7,780 bases of DNA from Alphaproteobacteria bacterium. Lineage in GTDB: Bacteria > Pseudomonadota > Alphaproteobacteria > Paracaedibacterales > JAKBAR01. This document shows, in pieces, positions 5,727-7,780 of the stretch; position 1 is the first letter of the stretch; every line of letters starts with the position of its first letter. The stretch covers positions 1-7,780 of the forward strand of contig JAIESS010000003.1 in NCBI GenBank assembly GCA_019745755.1, given 5' to 3'. Made by a program: the position numbers and the translations under genes. The notes under the pieces are model-generated. The model was not told the DNA's origin. It made no database searches and worked only from the letters and a program-made list of their open reading frames with translations.

Positions 5727-7564
5727 CACACGCTTTACACTTTTTCGGTACGCGTATCGCAAAACCCACCTTCTTCTTTCTGATATGTGAATTTTTAGTT
5801 CGTGGTTATCTTTTATGGTTAAGTAATATTGACCACATTGCCTTTTTCGATATTATTAAGATTTTTCTCCTTGGTCTTTCCTTTGATGTGATTGTCTTAA
5901 GCTTTTTTCTTATACCGCTGGCCATGTATATCATGATCATGCCAGGGAAAAGACAAGGGGGCGATAAAGAGTTTAGGCTTGGGGTTTTCTCTGTTTTTGC
6001 ACTGACCATCCTTTTTACATCGCTTGCAGAGATTATTTTTTGGGAGGAGTTTTCCGCCCGTTTTAATTTTATTGCTGTGGATTATCTTGTTTATACACAT
6101 GAGGTTTTGCGTAATATTTATGAGTCCTATAATCTTTCTCTTCTTTTTGGAGGTCTATTTTCAGTTCTTGCCCTTATTGTGGGGTGTGTGTATTTTTTTG
6201 ATAGAAAGAAGATAGAGATACAGAGCCCTTCTTTTAAAGGACGTGCATTGACATTGTTATGTGTGATTATCGCTTCTTTTTTATTATATATGACAGCACC
6301 AATTCAGTATCTTGGTGCATTTCATTCACAAATTCACCGTGAGTTGGCTCAAAATGGTATATTTTCCCTTTTTTCAGCCTTTTTTCAAAATAGTTTGTCC
6401 TATAATCAGTTCTATTTGACAGAAGAGGACTTAAAGAACAGAAATATTTCTCTTTTTGTGCCATCGATAGAAGTAAAAACGTCTAAAAAAGCTTTCCATC
6501 AACACAACGTGATTATTGTCTTGATGGAAAGCATGAGTGCGGAGTTTATGGCGACTTTTGGGAATAAGGAAAATCTGACACCGGAGTTGGATAAGCTTGC
6601 CAAAAAGGGGGTTCTTTTCTCAAAACTGTATGCCACAGGGACACGCACCGTTCGTGGTATTGAAGCCCTTATTCTTGGTGTGCCACCATCACCGGGACAG
6701 TCCATCGTAAAGCGTCCGGAGAACGAGAACTTACGCTCCATCGGTTTTGTGTTTAAGGAAAACGGCTATGACACTAGGTTTATCTACGGCGGTAATGCTT
6801 ACTTCGATAATATGGAGCATTTTTTCAGTACTAATGGTTTTGATGTTGTGGAGCACAAAGATTTTAAGGCCAACGAAATTCATTTTGAAAATGCCTGGGG
6901 AATTTGTGATGAGGATTTGTTTAAAAAGACAATTTCTGAAGCAGATCAATCCTTTGATGCAAGAAAGCCTTTCATGCTATTTGCTCTGACTACATCCAAT
7001 CACAGACCCTACACCTACCCTGAAGGAAAGATTAATCTTGCGCCCAAGGTGACAGGAAGATCAGGGGGGGTGAAATATGCCGATTATGCTGTGGGACAGC
7101 TTGTTGCAGAAGCGAAGACAAAGCCATGGTTTGACAATACGATCTTCGTCTTCATCGCGGATCATACCCATGGAACCACGGGGCGTCTTGAGATCACGCC
7201 AGAAAAGCATCATATTCCCTGTATTATCTATGCACCAAAGATCATGAATCCAAATGTTGTAGATAGTATGTGCAGTCAAATTGATATTCCAGCTACAGTG
7301 ATGGGCATCCTTGGTATTCCCTTCCACAGTGACTTTGCTGAAGATGTATTGCATCACAAACCCAACCGGGCCTTCATTAGTAATTTTCAAAAGCTGGGAT
7401 ATTTGGAGGGCGACGTTCTCACAGTGCTAAAACCTGTGAAGGATGTTAGCATATATAATAAAGAAACCGTTGTTGATGAGCTGTTTCCTTATAAGACATC
7501 CCTAGCCAAAGCTGTGTACTTTTTTAGTAAAGCCTCAAACTGGAAAGATACTTTAAGAAGGTAG
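5723..7564 (+). CDS. LTA synthase/OpgB-like phospho-alcohol transferase (sulfatase fold)
   Basis: This 613-residue protein has five predicted N-terminal membrane helices (about 12-35, 42-75, 86-108, 136-160, 172-195). A periplasmic alkaline-phosphatase-fold catalytic domain covers about 260-560. The metal and catalytic residues fit LtaS: Glu269 in VIIVLMESMSAEF, nucleophile Thr309 in ATGTRTVRGIEA, and Asp480-His481 in FIADHTHG, with a supporting His497 in KHHIPCIIYAP. The YGGNAYFDNMEHFF segment is also typical. Enzymes of this group transfer glycerol phosphate, or in relatives phosphoethanolamine, from phospholipids to glycans or lipids in the envelope. In a Gram-negative cell true lipoteichoic acid is unlikely, so an OpgB-like role on periplasmic glucans or on an LPS or glycolipid component is more plausible (inference). 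Its start overlaps the stop of the PAP2 phosphatase gene. The acceptor cannot be told from sequence. Confidence 0.92.
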   Translation: MTHALHFFGTRIAKPTFFFLICEFLVRGYLLWLSNIDHIAFFDIIKIFLLGLSFDVIVLSFFLIPLAMYIMIMPGKRQGGDKEFRLGVFSVFALTILFTSLAEIIFWEEFSARFNFIAVDYLVYTHEVLRNIYESYNLSLLFGGLFSVLALIVGCVYFFDRKKIEIQSPSFKGRALTLLCVIIASFLLYMTAPIQYLGAFHSQIHRELAQNGIFSLFSAFFQNSLSYNQFYLTEEDLKNRNISLFVPSIEVKTSKKAFHQHNVIIVLMESMSAEFMATFGNKENLTPELDKLAKKGVLFSKLYATGTRTVRGIEALILGVPPSPGQSIVKRPENENLRSIGFVFKENGYDTRFIYGGNAYFDNMEHFFSTNGFDVVEHKDFKANEIHFENAWGICDEDLFKKTISEADQSFDARKPFMLFALTTSNHRPYTYPEGKINLAPKVTGRSGGVKYADYAVGQLVAEAKTKPWFDNTIFVFIADHTHGTTGRLEITPEKHHIPCIIYAPKIMNPNVVDSMCSQIDIPATVMGILGIPFHSDFAEDVLHHKPNRAFISNFQKLGYLEGDVLTVLKPVKDVSIYNKETVVDELFPYKTSLAKAVYFFSKASNWKDTLRR

Positions 7565-7634
7565 ATGGGCAGTTGTCTAGCCCTTAATCAATTTCTATCC
7601 TGTTTATTTTTGAGCTAAGCCACCTTGTTGTAGT

Positions 7635-7780
7635 TTAATGCCCTTTATTTTCCACTGTATCAAACTGTATCAAAAGTGCGCCAGCGAGAATGGTGAGGCT
7701 GCCAAGGATTTGCATGAAAGTCACAGGCTCTCCTAGTAAAAAAACCCCCGCAGCTAACGTACCAAGAGGCTCAAGGACGC
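7635..7780 (-). CDS. EamA/DMT-family transporter, C-terminal end (5' part beyond window)
   Basis: The last 47 residues of a minus-strand gene are visible, ending at a TAA at 7637-7635. They read VLEPLGTLAAGVFLLGEPVT followed by a final helix of the form MQILGSLTILAGALLIQF and a short polar tail. An EP before a helix, an LGE turn, and then a Gln-x-x-Gly helix ending in a GxLLI pattern form the classical C-terminal signature of EamA (10-TM drug/metabolite) exporters. The substrate cannot be inferred. It converges on the LTA-synthase-like gene, with 70 bases between the two stops. An exact 10-bp tandem duplication lies inside the last coding bases and shifts the frame of the tail. Confidence 0.85.
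   Translation of the reverse strand, partial: VLEPLGTLAAGVFLLGEPVTFMQILGSLTILAGALLIQFDTVENKGH
7654..7673. repeat. Exact 10-bp tandem duplication in the DMT transporter 3' end
   Basis: ACTGTATCAA occurs twice in direct succession (7654-7663 and 7664-7673). Ten bases is not a multiple of three, so gain or loss of one copy changes the reading frame of the transporter tail. With one copy, the frame would run on to a TAA at 7606-7604 instead of stopping at 7637-7635. Confidence 0.9.

Noticed and set aside
7567..7583. GGGC...GCCC hairpin between the LTA-synthase-like gene and the DMT transporter gene
   Set aside because: The stem is only four base pairs with a nine-base loop and is not followed by a T-run, so it does not qualify as an intrinsic terminator.

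Overview
The window looks like a piece of an AT-rich (roughly 40% GC by eye) Gram-negative chromosome, most likely from an alphaproteobacterium. The evidence is the lptB-rpoN-hpf run, an HPF N-terminus of alphaproteobacterial type, a short RNase D without HRDC domains, and a QmcA/NfeD pair. The low GC and compact layout would suit a host-associated lineage, but that part is inference. No phage, transposon, CRISPR or classical defence genes are visible. This is mostly housekeeping sequence with a cell-envelope theme.

Left half, minus strand (1-4067). Read 5'->3' on that strand, the order is an SPFH/stomatin-like protein (QmcA type), a small NfeD-like membrane protein, a 157-bp gap, lptB (LPS-export ATPase), rpoN (sigma-54) and the start of hpf (ribosome hibernation factor, cut by the window edge). 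The last three are almost contiguous, and the Shine-Dalgarno of hpf overlaps the rpoN stop. In many alphaproteobacteria the order is rnd-lptC-lptA-lptB-rpoN-hpf-ptsN. Here lptC and lptA are absent upstream of lptB, the QmcA/NfeD pair sits there instead, and rnd lies beyond it in the opposite orientation, so the locus has been rearranged.

Middle (4068-4338). A divergent intergenic region holds a 16-bp palindrome, a sigma-70-like promoter and a complete tRNA-Leu(CAG) with encoded CCA, followed 59 bp later by rnd on the same strand.

Right half, plus strand (4339-7564). The order is rnd (DEDDy exonuclease, a tRNA 3'-trimming family), a PAP2-superfamily membrane phosphatase, and an alkaline-phosphatase-fold LTA-synthase/OpgB-like transferase whose ATG overlaps the phosphatase stop (ATGA). 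The last two form a likely envelope-modification module: one moves a phospho-alcohol head group from a lipid donor, and the other may dephosphorylate a lipid intermediate. A short 19-codon frame links rnd to the phosphatase with a TAAATG junction and an ATGA overlap.

End (7565-7780). A convergent minus-strand gene enters with its 3' end. It is the C-terminus of an EamA/DMT-family transporter, with an exact 10-bp tandem duplication just before its stop codon.

I did not find a clearly novel biological system. The items most worth checking are the coupled PAP2/LTA-synthase pair, the lpt synteny break, the RpoN C-terminal extension and the 10-bp duplication.
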